From CAYLPJ01 sp964385465 (GTDB lineage Bacteria > Planctomycetota > Phycisphaerae > SM23-33): a DNA stretch of 64,000 nucleotides. The notes under the pieces are model-generated. The model saw nothing but the letters and a program-made list of their open reading frames with translations. It did not search any database and was not told the origin of the DNA. Within the stretch, counting starts at the first letter, position 1; every line of letters starts with the position of its first letter. The stretch covers positions 20,293-84,292 of the forward strand of contig CAYLPJ010000022.1 in the NCBI GenBank assembly GCA_964385465.1, read 5' to 3'. Below, one piece after another: positions 32,861-41,519 of the stretch. A program made the position numbers and the translations under genes.

Positions 32861-35857
32861 CTACTTCGCCTCGTACGTCACCGGCTGGGCGAGAACCTCC
32901 TGGGGTGAGACGAGCGTGCCCTCGGCGATGTCCGTGCCCTCGAAGACGTACAGGTACGTCGCCGCCGGGGGCAGCCCCTCGGCGTGCCCGCCGCGGTCGG
33001 CATCGATGGTGAAGCTGCCGGCGATCTTCCCGGCCGGGATGTCCACCGCCTCGAACGCGACGTCTTTCGACTCGATATTGTTCGCCGTCGGGTCGCCTTC
33101 CATCTTGTGCAGCGTGATCGACTTCGCCTTGGTGAACGGCAGATCGAGCGTCACCGCCGTGTAGCCGTCATCGGCGCCGTCCGGGTAGCCGGCGATCTTC
33201 CGCGACAGCACGAAGACGTTCACCCTCGATCCCTTTCGCGTGGCGTACACGGCCGCGAGGGGCGCGCCTTCAACGGCCTCTCGTCGGCGGAACTTCGCGG
33301 TATCGACGGTGGGCGCGCTGAGCACCTCGGTCTTGAGCATGTCGCCGGTGGCGTGGTTGTTGAACAGGCTGAGGACCATGAAGCAGGGGTAGGCCTGCCC
33401 GCCGCGGTACCACTTGGCGTGCGACTTCCAGTGCGTGCCCTCGCCGAACGTGAAGAAGTTCTGGAGGTCGAAGTCGTGGTAGCAGCGGCAGAGGAACGAG
33501 TCCAGCGTCGCCGTGCCCGCCGTGAGGGACTTCATCACCAGCTCCTGCTGCCGGGCCTGTTCGCGGGTGACGCGGGCGTTGTTCAGGCCGTTCAACGCGT
33601 AGCCCGGCCCGGCCTCGTAGGTGCCCAGGTCGTGCTTGCGCCCGGTCTTCATCCACTGGACCTTCTCGGCCAGGTGCTTCCGCGCCCGCGGGATCGCCGT
33701 CTGGTTCACCTGCGAGAGGACGTTGAAGAAGCTCGGCTTGTTCGTCTGCGGCGGGCCCTCGCCCTCGTCCCACCCGCCGTTGTAGGCCGCGATGGTCATG
33801 TAGTCCGAACGCGGCGAGCCCTCCACCGCCTGTTCGCCGTAGTTGGACCCGCTCCAGCCGCCCAGCACGAACACGACCTTCTCGTCCAGCCCCCCCGCCT
33901 TCCAGTACGGGCTGGACTTCATCACGTCCATGATGTGCTCCTGGAACTTGCCGTACACCACCCCCCGGGCGTACTTCTCCCCGGTGGCGCCGTCGGTCAT
34001 GGACTCGAAGATCCACGGCCGGAACAGCCAGTTCCACGTCTCGTTGCTGATCTCGAAGTAGACCCGCTCGAACTCGTCGGCCCAGGGCTTGCCCTGCCCC
34101 TGGGCGTGACGCTTGGCCGCCCAGGGCTTGCTCTTCGGCGAGTCCTTGGCCGGGTCGTACGGCGCAGCGATGTACTCGACGAACCCCAACCACTCCGCGG
34201 GGGTCATGTGCATCTCGATCTGGAGCCACGGATGCACGCCGGCCTTGCGCATCATCTTGAACTGCTGCGGCAGCGTGTTGCCCTTCCGCACGCCGCTGAT
34301 GCACCCGCCGGGGTTGGTGAACGCGGCCATGTCGTAGGTCGTCGTGCCCGTCTTGATCGGCCCGTGGGTTCGGAAACTCGCCACGCCGGACTCGGCCAGC
34401 CGCTTGTAGTCGCGAGGCAGCAGGTCGAGGTATTCGGTGTCGGCGCGATACAGGCGGAAGTTGTCCACGCAGAACGTGCCCGGGCCGTTGAAAGACAGCT
34501 TGATCCGCCCGGGGCGCCCGCCCCGGTAGACGGCCGCCGGAGTGAACTCCGCAACGTGCTTCTTCCACTCCGGGCCGACCTGGAACTCGATGGGCTCGAT
34601 CGCCTTGTCCAACGGTCCGTCGAGGTGGAAGACCACCGGCTTGAGCCCCTCGCCCTCGCCCTTGAGCCAGACCTCCACGCGGTAGGGCCTGGCCTCGAAG
34701 ACGTTGTACCAGTTCTGCTCGGTGCCCGCGTAGGCGTAGCTGCCCAGTGACGTGCCCTTCTCCGGGCCCAACGTCATCCGCAGGTAGGTCTGGCCTCCGT
34801 CGGTCACGGGCGTGTCGGCGGGGTGCTTCTTCAGCGCCCACGTCTTCTCCGGGTCCTCGTCGGGGTAGTAGTCCACGAAATCCGGCAGGGCGACGCGGTT
34901 GTTCTGACTGGCACCCCAGACGCGGTGCGAGGCCATGCGGTTGCGCGAGTAGGTGCTGAACGTCTTGCTGACGATCACGCGGTCGCCGGCCTTGATGTGC
35001 TCCCGCTCGTTGGCGGGCTTGCCCGCGAGCTGGAGGTAGAAACCGGTGTGCGTTTCGGGGTCGTAGTCGCTGTGGAACACGACGTACCCGGCGAGGTCCT
35101 CGTCCAGCACCGGGTTCCACGTCAGCTTGTACGTGCCATCCCCCACCAGCTTGCCCTTCAGCCCCGTCGGGGCCGACGGGGCTTCCGTGTCCTTCGGGCG
35201 GCGCGGAGCCTTGAACGGAACCGTCACGCTCGGTCGGCCCTTGCCGACCTTCGCCGGCCGCTCGACGCCGACGGCGTTGGAGACCGTCGAGACGTTCCCG
35301 CTTCGGTCCACGGCGCCGACGGCGAAGTAGTACATCGCGTCGGGACGGTTGTAGTCGTTCCAGCTCCAGGTGTAGGTGGTCGTCCCGGCAGGGACGATCT
35401 TCTTCGTCGAGCCGTGCCAGCCCTTCACGTTGAAGCCGCCGGAGGGAACGCTGTCCCGCCGGACGATGGTCATCTTCCCGTCGATGATCCGGTACACGCG
35501 CACGGTCGCGCCGTCCAGGAAGCCCTGGCCCAAGGTGTCGTAGAACGCCAGGTGCGGGCCGCAGATTACCCGGTCCGCCGAATTCTCCTTGGCGTCCAGA
35601 CTGTTTCGGTACACCACCGGCTCGAACCCCCCGGCCGTGCGGAGAAACGAGTTGCCGAACGCCCCGGCCGTCACGGTGAACGGTTCCAGGCCGGGGTTGA
35701 CCACGTCGGCGGTGATGCGGAACCGCGCCGGGCGGTCCTGGAAGTTCGACGGGGCCTTGCCCGAGCCTCGCTTTCGCGGGGCGGCGTGGAGGCAGACGGC
35801 GAGGGCAGCCGCGGCCAGGATGCTCAGGCCGCACGACAGTCGATAACGCGTCAACAT
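32861..35857 (-). CDS. Large secreted putative clan-A glycosidase
   Basis: A 998-residue exported protein with a signal peptide (about residues 9-26, AAAALAVCLHA). The N-terminal third contains two FN3-like segments (AMYYFAVGAVDRSGNVS and DLAGYVVFHSD). A CBM-like jelly-roll follows (WKKHVAEFTPAAV to CVDNFRLYRAD). The remaining part reads as a TIM barrel: FRTHGPI, GVHPWLQIEMHM, a probable acid/base Glu in VYFEISNETWNW, and a probable nucleophile Glu in LGTYEAGPGYA. The arrangement resembles clan GH-A, such as GH51-like enzymes, though the family is uncertain. A beta-sandwich domain ends the protein. The ATG at 35857 leads the signal sequence; the upstream frame is spurious. The sulfatase follows after 22 bases. 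Confidence 0.7.
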   Translation of the reverse strand: MLTRYRLSCGLSILAAAALAVCLHAAPRKRGSGKAPSNFQDRPARFRITADVVNPGLEPFTVTAGAFGNSFLRTAGGFEPVVYRNSLDAKENSADRVICGPHLAFYDTLGQGFLDGATVRVYRIIDGKMTIVRRDSVPSGGFNVKGWHGSTKKIVPAGTTTYTWSWNDYNRPDAMYYFAVGAVDRSGNVSTVSNAVGVERPAKVGKGRPSVTVPFKAPRRPKDTEAPSAPTGLKGKLVGDGTYKLTWNPVLDEDLAGYVVFHSDYDPETHTGFYLQLAGKPANEREHIKAGDRVIVSKTFSTYSRNRMASHRVWGASQNNRVALPDFVDYYPDEDPEKTWALKKHPADTPVTDGGQTYLRMTLGPEKGTSLGSYAYAGTEQNWYNVFEARPYRVEVWLKGEGEGLKPVVFHLDGPLDKAIEPIEFQVGPEWKKHVAEFTPAAVYRGGRPGRIKLSFNGPGTFCVDNFRLYRADTEYLDLLPRDYKRLAESGVASFRTHGPIKTGTTTYDMAAFTNPGGCISGVRKGNTLPQQFKMMRKAGVHPWLQIEMHMTPAEWLGFVEYIAAPYDPAKDSPKSKPWAAKRHAQGQGKPWADEFERVYFEISNETWNWLFRPWIFESMTDGATGEKYARGVVYGKFQEHIMDVMKSSPYWKAGGLDEKVVFVLGGWSGSNYGEQAVEGSPRSDYMTIAAYNGGWDEGEGPPQTNKPSFFNVLSQVNQTAIPRARKHLAEKVQWMKTGRKHDLGTYEAGPGYALNGLNNARVTREQARQQELVMKSLTAGTATLDSFLCRCYHDFDLQNFFTFGEGTHWKSHAKWYRGGQAYPCFMVLSLFNNHATGDMLKTEVLSAPTVDTAKFRRREAVEGAPLAAVYATRKGSRVNVFVLSRKIAGYPDGADDGYTAVTLDLPFTKAKSITLHKMEGDPTANNIESKDVAFEAVDIPAGKIAGSFTIDADRGGHAEGLPPAATYLYVFEGTDIAEGTLVSPQEVLAQPVTYEAK

Positions 35858-36017
35858 GTGGGGTTCTCCATAATGCAGGGCTGGTGGATCCACGCGGCCC
35901 ATTGTCCCCTCAGGCCGGCCGAGAGGCAAGCGGCGGGGAAGACGAGGGCTTTCGGGATTTTCCGCGCAAGATGCGCCGTTCGGCCGCGAAGCAAGGGGTA
36001 AGCGGCGCCCGTGCGGG

Positions 36018-36473
36018 TCAGTCGGGCGCCTTCGGGACGTCGGCGGGCCGGGGGGCGTTGGCGGGGCCGTCGGAGGCCAGGAAGTCCTGAAGGATGGCCG
36101 CGGCGGCAACGGCGTCCTGGCGGGCGCGCTTCTGCTTGCGGGTGTAGCTGCCGGCGAGGGCCTGGTCGGCGGCGAAGCTGCTGAGGCGCTCGTCCCACAG
36201 GCGGACGTCCAGGCCGGTCGCCTCGGCCAGTTCGGCCGCCATGGCGCGGGCGAGCCGGCCCTGCGGGCCCTCGGTGTCGTCCATGTTCAACGGCCAGCCC
36301 ACCACGACGCCGTCGGCCTCGTATTCCGCCACAATCTCGGCGATCCTCCGCCGGGCCTGCCCGGCCGGGGCGGCGGGGAGGACCTCGACGGGCGACGCCA
36401 CGGCCGCGTCGGTGCTGCCGACGGCGACGCCGATCCGCCGCGTGCCGTGGTCGATGCCCAGCCAGCGAGCCAT
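36018..36473 (-). CDS. ruvX: RuvX/YqgF-family Holliday junction resolvase-like protein
   Basis: This 151-residue RNase H-fold protein matches the YqgF/RuvX family, a putative pre-16S rRNA processing nuclease once called a Holliday junction resolvase homologue. Visible landmarks are LGIDHGTRRIGVAVG with the first catalytic Asp, GVVVGWPLNMDDTEGPQ, and LWDERLSSFAADQAL followed by the RQDAVAAAAILQDFL helix containing the last acidic residue. The Pro-rich tail PANAPRPADVPKAPD is an extension beyond the usual length. The start is only two bases from the end of manC upstream, so they share a transcript. Confidence 0.9.
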   Translation of the reverse strand: MARWLGIDHGTRRIGVAVGSTDAAVASPVEVLPAAPAGQARRRIAEIVAEYEADGVVVGWPLNMDDTEGPQGRLARAMAAELAEATGLDVRLWDERLSSFAADQALAGSYTRKQKRARQDAVAAAAILQDFLASDGPANAPRPADVPKAPD

Positions 36474-36475
36474 GG

Positions 36476-37564
36476 TCAGACGAACGTGCCCTTGGTCCGC
36501 TTGTCGATCTCGGCGACGAGCTCCTTGAGCCGCTGGGAGTCGGACTTGTTGCAGACCAGCGTGGCGTCGGGTGAATGGACGATGATGCAGTCGTCCATGC
36601 CCAGCACGGCCAGGAGGTGCTCGTGCTCGTCCTCCGAGACGATCACGTTGCGGAAGCTGTCCAGCAGGACGGTCTGATCGGCGACGACGACGTTGTCGGC
36701 ATCGTCGAGCTCCGCGACGTTCTCCAGCGCCGGCCAGGACCCCACGTCGAACCATTCGCAGTCCAGCTCGACCATGAGCACCTTGCCATCCTTGGCGGCG
36801 CCTTCCATGACGGCGTAGTCGATGCTGATCTTCTCGAGGGACGGATAGACGCCGGCGAGTACGTCGGCGATGTCCTCGCCGCGGGCGAAGGCCTCGCCGA
36901 CCGGCCGCAGGGCCTCCACCGATGCGGACAGCCGCTCCGACAGCGCCGAGCGGATCGCCCCGACGGTCCAGACGAACATGCCGCTGTTCCAGAAGTGCCT
37001 GCCCCCCTCGACGTACTGGCGGGCGACGCGGTGCTCGGGCTTCTCCTTGAAGCCCATGACCTCGTGCACGCCGTCGGAGAGCTCCTCGCCGACGTGAATG
37101 TAGCCCAGCCCCGTATGCGGCCAGGTCGGGCGGATGCCGAAGGTCAGCAGCGAGTCCGGATGCGCCTCGGCGGTCTCGCAGGCCAGGCGGACGCGCTCGG
37201 CGAACCGCTCGGGCGGGCGGATCACGTGGTCGGCGGTGAAGACGGCCATGGTGGCTTCGGGGTCGCGCGCGGCGATCAGCTCGGCGCCGAGCGCGATCGC
37301 GTTGGCGGTGTCGCGCCCCTGCGGCTCGCCGATGATGTTCTCGCGAGGCAGTTGGGGCAGGGCGTCGGCGACCTGGTCGGCGTAGAGGTCGTTGGTCACG
37401 ATCCAGGTGTGCCCCGGCTCGAACGTGCCCTCCAGCCGCTCGACGGACAACTGGAGCAGGCTCTTGCCCCCCAGAAGCGGCAGCAACTGCTTGGGGCGGG
37501 CGATACGGCTCAGCGGCCAGAGGCGCTTGCCCGCGCCCCCGGCCATGATCATCGCATAACGCAT
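36476..37564 (-). CDS. manC: Mannose-1-phosphate guanylyltransferase
   Basis: This 362-residue enzyme makes GDP-mannose from mannose-1-phosphate and GTP. The pyrophosphorylase signature AGGAGKRLWPLSR followed by RPKQLL lies at the N-terminus. GRDTANAIALGA, FTADHVI, and the substrate Lys/Glu motif FKEKPEH are also present. The length fits the monofunctional type without the fused isomerase domain. GDP-mannose would feed the glycosyltransferases at 11-20 kb and possibly the polyprenyl-phosphate sugar made by the GT2 enzyme. The ATG at 37564 directly precedes the nucleotide-binding strand; the short upstream extension is unlikely. Confidence 0.93.
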   Translation of the reverse strand: MRYAMIMAGGAGKRLWPLSRIARPKQLLPLLGGKSLLQLSVERLEGTFEPGHTWIVTNDLYADQVADALPQLPRENIIGEPQGRDTANAIALGAELIAARDPEATMAVFTADHVIRPPERFAERVRLACETAEAHPDSLLTFGIRPTWPHTGLGYIHVGEELSDGVHEVMGFKEKPEHRVARQYVEGGRHFWNSGMFVWTVGAIRSALSERLSASVEALRPVGEAFARGEDIADVLAGVYPSLEKISIDYAVMEGAAKDGKVLMVELDCEWFDVGSWPALENVAELDDADNVVVADQTVLLDSFRNVIVSEDEHEHLLAVLGMDDCIIVHSPDATLVCNKSDSQRLKELVAEIDKRTKGTFV

Positions 37565-37813
37565 GTACGTCTCCTTCGTCGGCTCCCGCACGAGGGCATC
37601 CCCTCGCGGCACGGATGCCGGTCATCATAGCGGATGCCCGCCCGCCTTGCAGGAGGCAATGCGGCAATTCACGAGGCGGCCGACGCCCCGCGCCGGCGGC
37701 GCCCCCGCCCGACCATGGCCGGCAACCGGGACCAAGCCCTATGGTGTCGCTGCCGTCCGCCGCTATAATCGCCGAGGCCATTCCACCGGGACACCCATGA
37801 AAGGAAGCGATCC

Positions 37814-38941
37814 GTGATCTACCGCGAACTCGGCAACACCGGCCTGAAGCTCTCCCAGCTCGGCTTCGGCGCGATGCGCCTGCCCATGACCGGCGAGGGC
37901 AAGGACGCCCGCGTCGATGACGACCTCGCCGTGCCCATGATCCACAAGGCGTTCGAGGGAGGCGTCAACTACATCGACACGGCCGTGATGTACTGCAACC
38001 ATGACAGCCAGCGGACCGTCGGGGTGGCGCTGAAGGGCTGGCGGGAGAAGGTGGTCGTCTCGACGAAGAACCACTACTTCGGCGAGGACGAGAGCGACTG
38101 GTGGAAGAACCTGGAGGACTCGCTCCGCCTGCTGGACGTCGAGACGATCGACGTCTACAACCACCACGGGATGAACTGGAAGCACAAGTGGCTGGAGGCG
38201 GTCGAGCCGCGCGTCGGGGACTGGATGCGCAAGGCCCGGGACCAGGGACTCATCCGGCACATCTGCATCTCCTTCCACGACGACCTCGACGCGTTGAGGA
38301 AGCTCATCGACACCGGCTACCCCGAGGCGATCACGCTCCAGTACAACCTGCTGGACCGCAAGCTGGAGGAGGGCATCGCCTACGCGAAGGAGAAGGGGAT
38401 CGGCGTGATCGTGATGGGCCCGGTCGGCGGCGGGCGCCTGGGTGCGACCAGCGACGTCCTCCAGCAGACGATCCCCGGGGTCGAGCGCGTCCCCGAGCTG
38501 GCGCTGCGGTTCGTGCTGGCCAACCCGAGCGTGACCGTCGCGCTGTCGGGGATGAGCACCATGCAGCACGTCGTGGAGAACCTCGCCACCGCCGCCGATC
38601 CGGTCAGCCTCTCCGACGACGACCGCGAGGCGATCGAGGAGCAGCTCCAGCGCCTCCAGAGCATGGCCGAGCTCTACTGCACCGGCTGCGGCTACTGTCA
38701 GCCCTGCCCGGCGGAGATCGCCATCCCCAAGATCTTCGACCGCTACAACCGGGGGCGCGTCTACGGGCTGTGGGACTCCGCACGCAAGGAGTACGCCCGG
38801 CTGGGCAAGGGCTGGGACAAGGGCGCCAAGGCCGACGCCTGCACCGAGTGCGGGCAGTGCGAGGAGAAGTGCCCCCAGGACATCCCGATCCGCCAGCAGC
38901 TCAAGGACGCCCACAAGGCCCTGGCCGACCCGCCGGCGTGA
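37814..38941 (+). CDS. Aldo/keto reductase with C-terminal ferredoxin-like clusters
   Basis: This 375-residue protein joins an aldo/keto reductase barrel (ELGNTGLKLSQLGFGAMRLP, YIDTAVMYCNHDSQ with the catalytic Asp/Tyr) to a C-terminal iron-sulfur domain. Two Cys clusters are visible: CTGCGYCQPC at about residues 294-303 and CTECGQCEEKC at about 342-352, each suited to a 4Fe-4S cluster. This architecture is common in anaerobes and planctomycetes and suggests electron transfer to or from ferredoxin rather than NADPH alone. The substrate is unknown. A TATAAT at 37764-37769 upstream may be its promoter, although the -35 box is weak. It is divergent from manC. Confidence 0.9.
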   Translation: MIYRELGNTGLKLSQLGFGAMRLPMTGEGKDARVDDDLAVPMIHKAFEGGVNYIDTAVMYCNHDSQRTVGVALKGWREKVVVSTKNHYFGEDESDWWKNLEDSLRLLDVETIDVYNHHGMNWKHKWLEAVEPRVGDWMRKARDQGLIRHICISFHDDLDALRKLIDTGYPEAITLQYNLLDRKLEEGIAYAKEKGIGVIVMGPVGGGRLGATSDVLQQTIPGVERVPELALRFVLANPSVTVALSGMSTMQHVVENLATAADPVSLSDDDREAIEEQLQRLQSMAELYCTGCGYCQPCPAEIAIPKIFDRYNRGRVYGLWDSARKEYARLGKGWDKGAKADACTECGQCEEKCPQDIPIRQQLKDAHKALADPPA

Positions 38942-38959
38942 GACGTCGAGAGGAGGATC

Positions 38960-39937
38960 ATGGCCTTTGTCGCGGGAATCGATGAGGCGGGCTTCGGCCC
39001 GCTGCTGGGGCCGCTGGTGGTCGCCGCCGCCGCGGTCGAGACGCCCGACGGCGCCGACGGCGACCTCTGGAACCTGCTGTCAGGCTGCGTGACCCGCAAG
39101 CCGTCCCGCCGGCCGGGGACCGTCCCCGTCGCCGACAGCAAGAAGCTCCTCCATCGCAAACGCCCCAGGCCGTTGGAGCACCTCGAGCGCGGCGTGCTCG
39201 GGTTCCTCGCTACCGGCGGCATCCGCCCGGGCGGGCTCGGCGAACTGCTCGACCACCTCGCCCCCGGCCTGACCGACCAGCTCGGCCACTACCCCTGGTA
39301 CGCCGACGACGATCTGCCCCTGCCCCGCTGCCACGACGCCACCGACCTGGCCCTGACCGCCAACGCCCTCGCCGCCGGGCTCAAGGCCGCCGGTGTCCGC
39401 GTCGCCGCCCTGCGGGCCGAGGTGCTGCTGGCCGGGGAGTACAACCGGATCGTCGAGACGACGCACAACAAGTCCACCACGCTGTTCGACGTCTCCAGCC
39501 GCCTGCTGGTCGAGCTGCTGCGGCAGGGCTGGGCCGAGCCCGACGCCCGCAACGTCCTGGTCTGCTGCGACCGCCAGGGCGGGCGGATGCGCTACCGCCC
39601 GGGGCTCCAGCGCGTCTTCGACCGCTGCGACTTCAAGGTCCTCGAGGAGAGCGAGACGCTCAGCGCCTACCGCATGAGCCACCGCCGCCGGCAGGCGGAG
39701 CTGCGGTTCGGCGTCGGCTTCGACGCCCGCCACCTGCCGGTCGCCCTCGCGTCGATGATCGCCAAGTACGTCCGCGAGCTGCTGATGGAGCAGCTCAACG
39801 CCTTCTGGGCCCGTCACGTCGAATCGCTCGCCCCCACCGCCGGGTACTACGCCGACGGCAAGCGGTTCGTCGCCGAGATCGCCCCCGCCGCCGAACGGCT
39901 GGGGATCGACCCGGCGACCTTCCTCCGCAGCCGGTGA
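38960..39937 (+). CDS. RNase HII/HIII-like protein
   Basis: A 325-residue protein with the RNase HII-type start GIDEAGFGPLLGPLVV, carrying the first catalytic Asp and Glu (D8, E9). A VADSKKL motif near residue 58, a CCDRQGGRMRY segment near 203 and ALASMIAKYVRELLM near 267 follow. In classical RNase HII the last motif is AKV-x-RD; here RE replaces RD, a pattern seen in RNase HIII. The protein is about 100 residues longer than RNase HII, with an insert between the first two motifs. It may cut RNA in RNA/DNA hybrids, or be a divergent planctomycete relative with another target. It follows the ferredoxin-like AKR gene by 18 bases. Confidence 0.75.
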   Translation: MAFVAGIDEAGFGPLLGPLVVAAAAVETPDGADGDLWNLLSGCVTRKPSRRPGTVPVADSKKLLHRKRPRPLEHLERGVLGFLATGGIRPGGLGELLDHLAPGLTDQLGHYPWYADDDLPLPRCHDATDLALTANALAAGLKAAGVRVAALRAEVLLAGEYNRIVETTHNKSTTLFDVSSRLLVELLRQGWAEPDARNVLVCCDRQGGRMRYRPGLQRVFDRCDFKVLEESETLSAYRMSHRRRQAELRFGVGFDARHLPVALASMIAKYVRELLMEQLNAFWARHVESLAPTAGYYADGKRFVAEIAPAAERLGIDPATFLRSR

Positions 39938-40260
39938 GCGAACGGCGATGTGTCGGTTCTGTCCACCCTGGACACCGTGGACACCAATTTCGTAAGTTTA
40001 TTTAATATATAATCTTATACTGACTATTCAGGTGTCCACCCTACTGGACAACAGGCACATGGACACACAGCGGGACAGACCCGGCGACGCCCCGGCAAGT
40101 GAGCCCGTGCAGATAGACTAAATCCAGTGCGAATTATACCGTATTATGCTGCGCCGCCCAGCCGCCCCGGGCCGCGGTGACGGGCGGATTCCATTTGACC
40201 CGCCGCGGCTCGCGCAGTAAGGTCTCCTTTCGGCAAGCGCCTATTGAGAAAGGATGTCGG
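39938..40260. other. Intergenic region with AT-rich core before the STAS gene
   Basis: It holds the GTCCA/TGGAC repeat structure described separately, then a spacer without open frames, and an AATTATACCGTATTAT patch at 40132-40147 whose TATTAT (40142-40147) could be the -10 box for the STAS gene. No convincing -35 box is seen. A GAAAGGATG purine tract near 40249 gives the ribosome-binding site for the ATG at 40261. Confidence 0.4.
39961..40048. repeat. GTCCA/TGGAC dyads flanking an AT-rich core
   Basis: GTGGACACC (39977-39985) and GGTGTCCAC (40031-40039) are perfect inverted repeats separated by 45 bases that are almost entirely A and T. Each arm is joined to a smaller dyad: GTCCA-CCC-TGGAC at 39961-39973 and GTCCA-CCCTAC-TGGAC at 40033-40048. 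A further ATGGACAC follows near 40058. Such AT-rich DNA is exceptional in this GC-rich window. It could be a protein-binding cluster, a replication- or segregation-related site, or the trace of an integrated element. Confidence 0.5.
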
Positions 40261-40623
40261 ATGGCCATCCAGAACTGGTCGGACGAGATCACCGTCGTGG
40301 AGTTGTCGGACGACCCGCAGTTCACCGACGACCTCAACAGCCTCATGGATGCCCTCGAGAAGAAGCCGCAGGACGTCGTCCTGAACTTCGCAGCCGTGGG
40401 GTTCATCAACAGCTCCAACGTGGCCAAGCTGCTGCGCCTGCGGAAGCTGCTGGCGGGCATCCAGCGCGACCTGATCCTCTGCGAGGTGAACACGCAGGTC
40501 TGGGGCGTCTTCCTCGTCACCGGCCTGGACAAGATCTTCACCTTCACCAACGACATCTCCACCGCCCTGGCGACGCTCCAACTCAACGGCGCCGTCGGCG
40601 AGGAGGGCGCCGAGGGCTCCTGA
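40261..40623 (+). CDS. STAS-domain protein (anti-sigma-factor-antagonist type)
   Basis: A 120-residue single STAS domain. The fold order is readable: TVVELSDDPQ, VVLNFAAVGFINSSNVAKLL and LILCEVNTQVWGVFLVTGLD. The two Ser residues in FINSSNV occupy the place where SpoIIAA/RsbV-type antagonists are phosphorylated, so partner-switching control of a sigma factor or other effector is likely. No kinase/anti-sigma partner gene is adjacent, so its partner must be elsewhere. The C-terminal tail (about 15 residues, EEGAEGS) is acidic and flexible. The ATG at 40261 is preceded by GAAAGGATG. Confidence 0.88.
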   Translation: MAIQNWSDEITVVELSDDPQFTDDLNSLMDALEKKPQDVVLNFAAVGFINSSNVAKLLRLRKLLAGIQRDLILCEVNTQVWGVFLVTGLDKIFTFTNDISTALATLQLNGAVGEEGAEGS

Positions 40624-40783
40624 CGACCGGCCGACGCCTGCGTCTTGCCCGAGCCCTCGCTCCACCGAGCCCCCGACGCACCCACCCCCAAGAATCCATG
40701 AGACCGCGGCCGTCGGCTCGATGCGGAGGTCGGCACGCATATCCGCCCATGCAAGATCCGGTGGGCGGCGTGTGGTTTGGCCC

Positions 40784-40811
40784 TTGTCGCGTTCGGAACC
40801 GGTCGTATAAT
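40784..40811 (+). promoter_or_regulatory. Candidate promoter of the unrecognised two-gene unit
   Basis: TTGTCG at 40784-40789, a 16-base spacer and a perfect TATAAT at 40806-40811 precede the ATG at 40854 by about 43 bases. GGGAG at 40840-40844 supplies the ribosome-binding site. This is the clearest sigma-70-like promoter in the window. Confidence 0.55.
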
Positions 40812-40853
40812 GCGATCCGTTCGCTCAAGGGTTCAAGGTGGGAGTGATCGCAG

Positions 40854-41519
40854 ATGGCCAACTGGGTTGCCTTTGTGTTGACTGTTGTCTCCCTCCCCAC
40901 GGCGCTGCTGGTCGGCAGTCCTCTGCACGGCTGGATTGCGGGCAAGGCCCGAGGGGACACCGTGACCCAAGTGGGGCTGTGGCTGAGCGTGTTTCTGGGC
41001 ATAGCGGCCGGTGTCGTCGGCATTGCATGGTTCCTTCGCTTTGTGGAGCGTCTCATCCTGCGTCGGCGCGCGGCAGCTCTCGACGCCCTGATCGCATGGG
41101 CCCGCCTTTGCCGGCAGGACGGAATCCAACTCCAGGTGGAGGCCGCGTCCGAGCAGAACAACGAGGTCGATTTCCAGCACTACTGCGAGATGGCCCGCAT
41201 TTTGGGGGAGAATCTGGATCTGGTGTGGCGTGCCGGCGACGCCTCCGTCCTCGCCTTGACCCGCAAGGGGCTGGACCTTGCAGCCATTGAAGCCTTAATG
41301 GACGCCGCCCACCGGCACTATGACGTGGAGATTCAAGGCCCGTTGGGCACCAACCCGCGCAACCAATCGGACAAGATCGGACGAATTCGGGATGCCGGCT
41401 TCGGCGGTAGATGTACATCCCTTCTTTGCGGGCAACTCATCGCAACTCTGTCCAGGGTCAAAGCCGACCTGGGACTGGGAGAGACAAGTGATTCCAGAGA
41501 CGGCGCAAGTCAAGCCTGA
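40854..41519 (+). CDS. Unrecognised membrane protein with cytosolic domain
   Basis: The 221-residue protein has two hydrophobic helices (about residues 5-26 and 41-63) and then about 155 mainly hydrophilic residues. Motifs readable in the soluble part include DALIAWARLC, ARILGENLDLVWRAGD and VLALTRKGLDLAAIEALMDAAH. No known family could be recognised. The gene has its own promoter and looks less GC-rich than its neighbours, so it may be a recent arrival. Its 3' end overlaps the next gene by 32 bases, so the two form one unit. Confidence 0.6.
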   Translation: MANWVAFVLTVVSLPTALLVGSPLHGWIAGKARGDTVTQVGLWLSVFLGIAAGVVGIAWFLRFVERLILRRRAAALDALIAWARLCRQDGIQLQVEAASEQNNEVDFQHYCEMARILGENLDLVWRAGDASVLALTRKGLDLAAIEALMDAAHRHYDVEIQGPLGTNPRNQSDKIGRIRDAGFGGRCTSLLCGQLIATLSRVKADLGLGETSDSRDGASQA

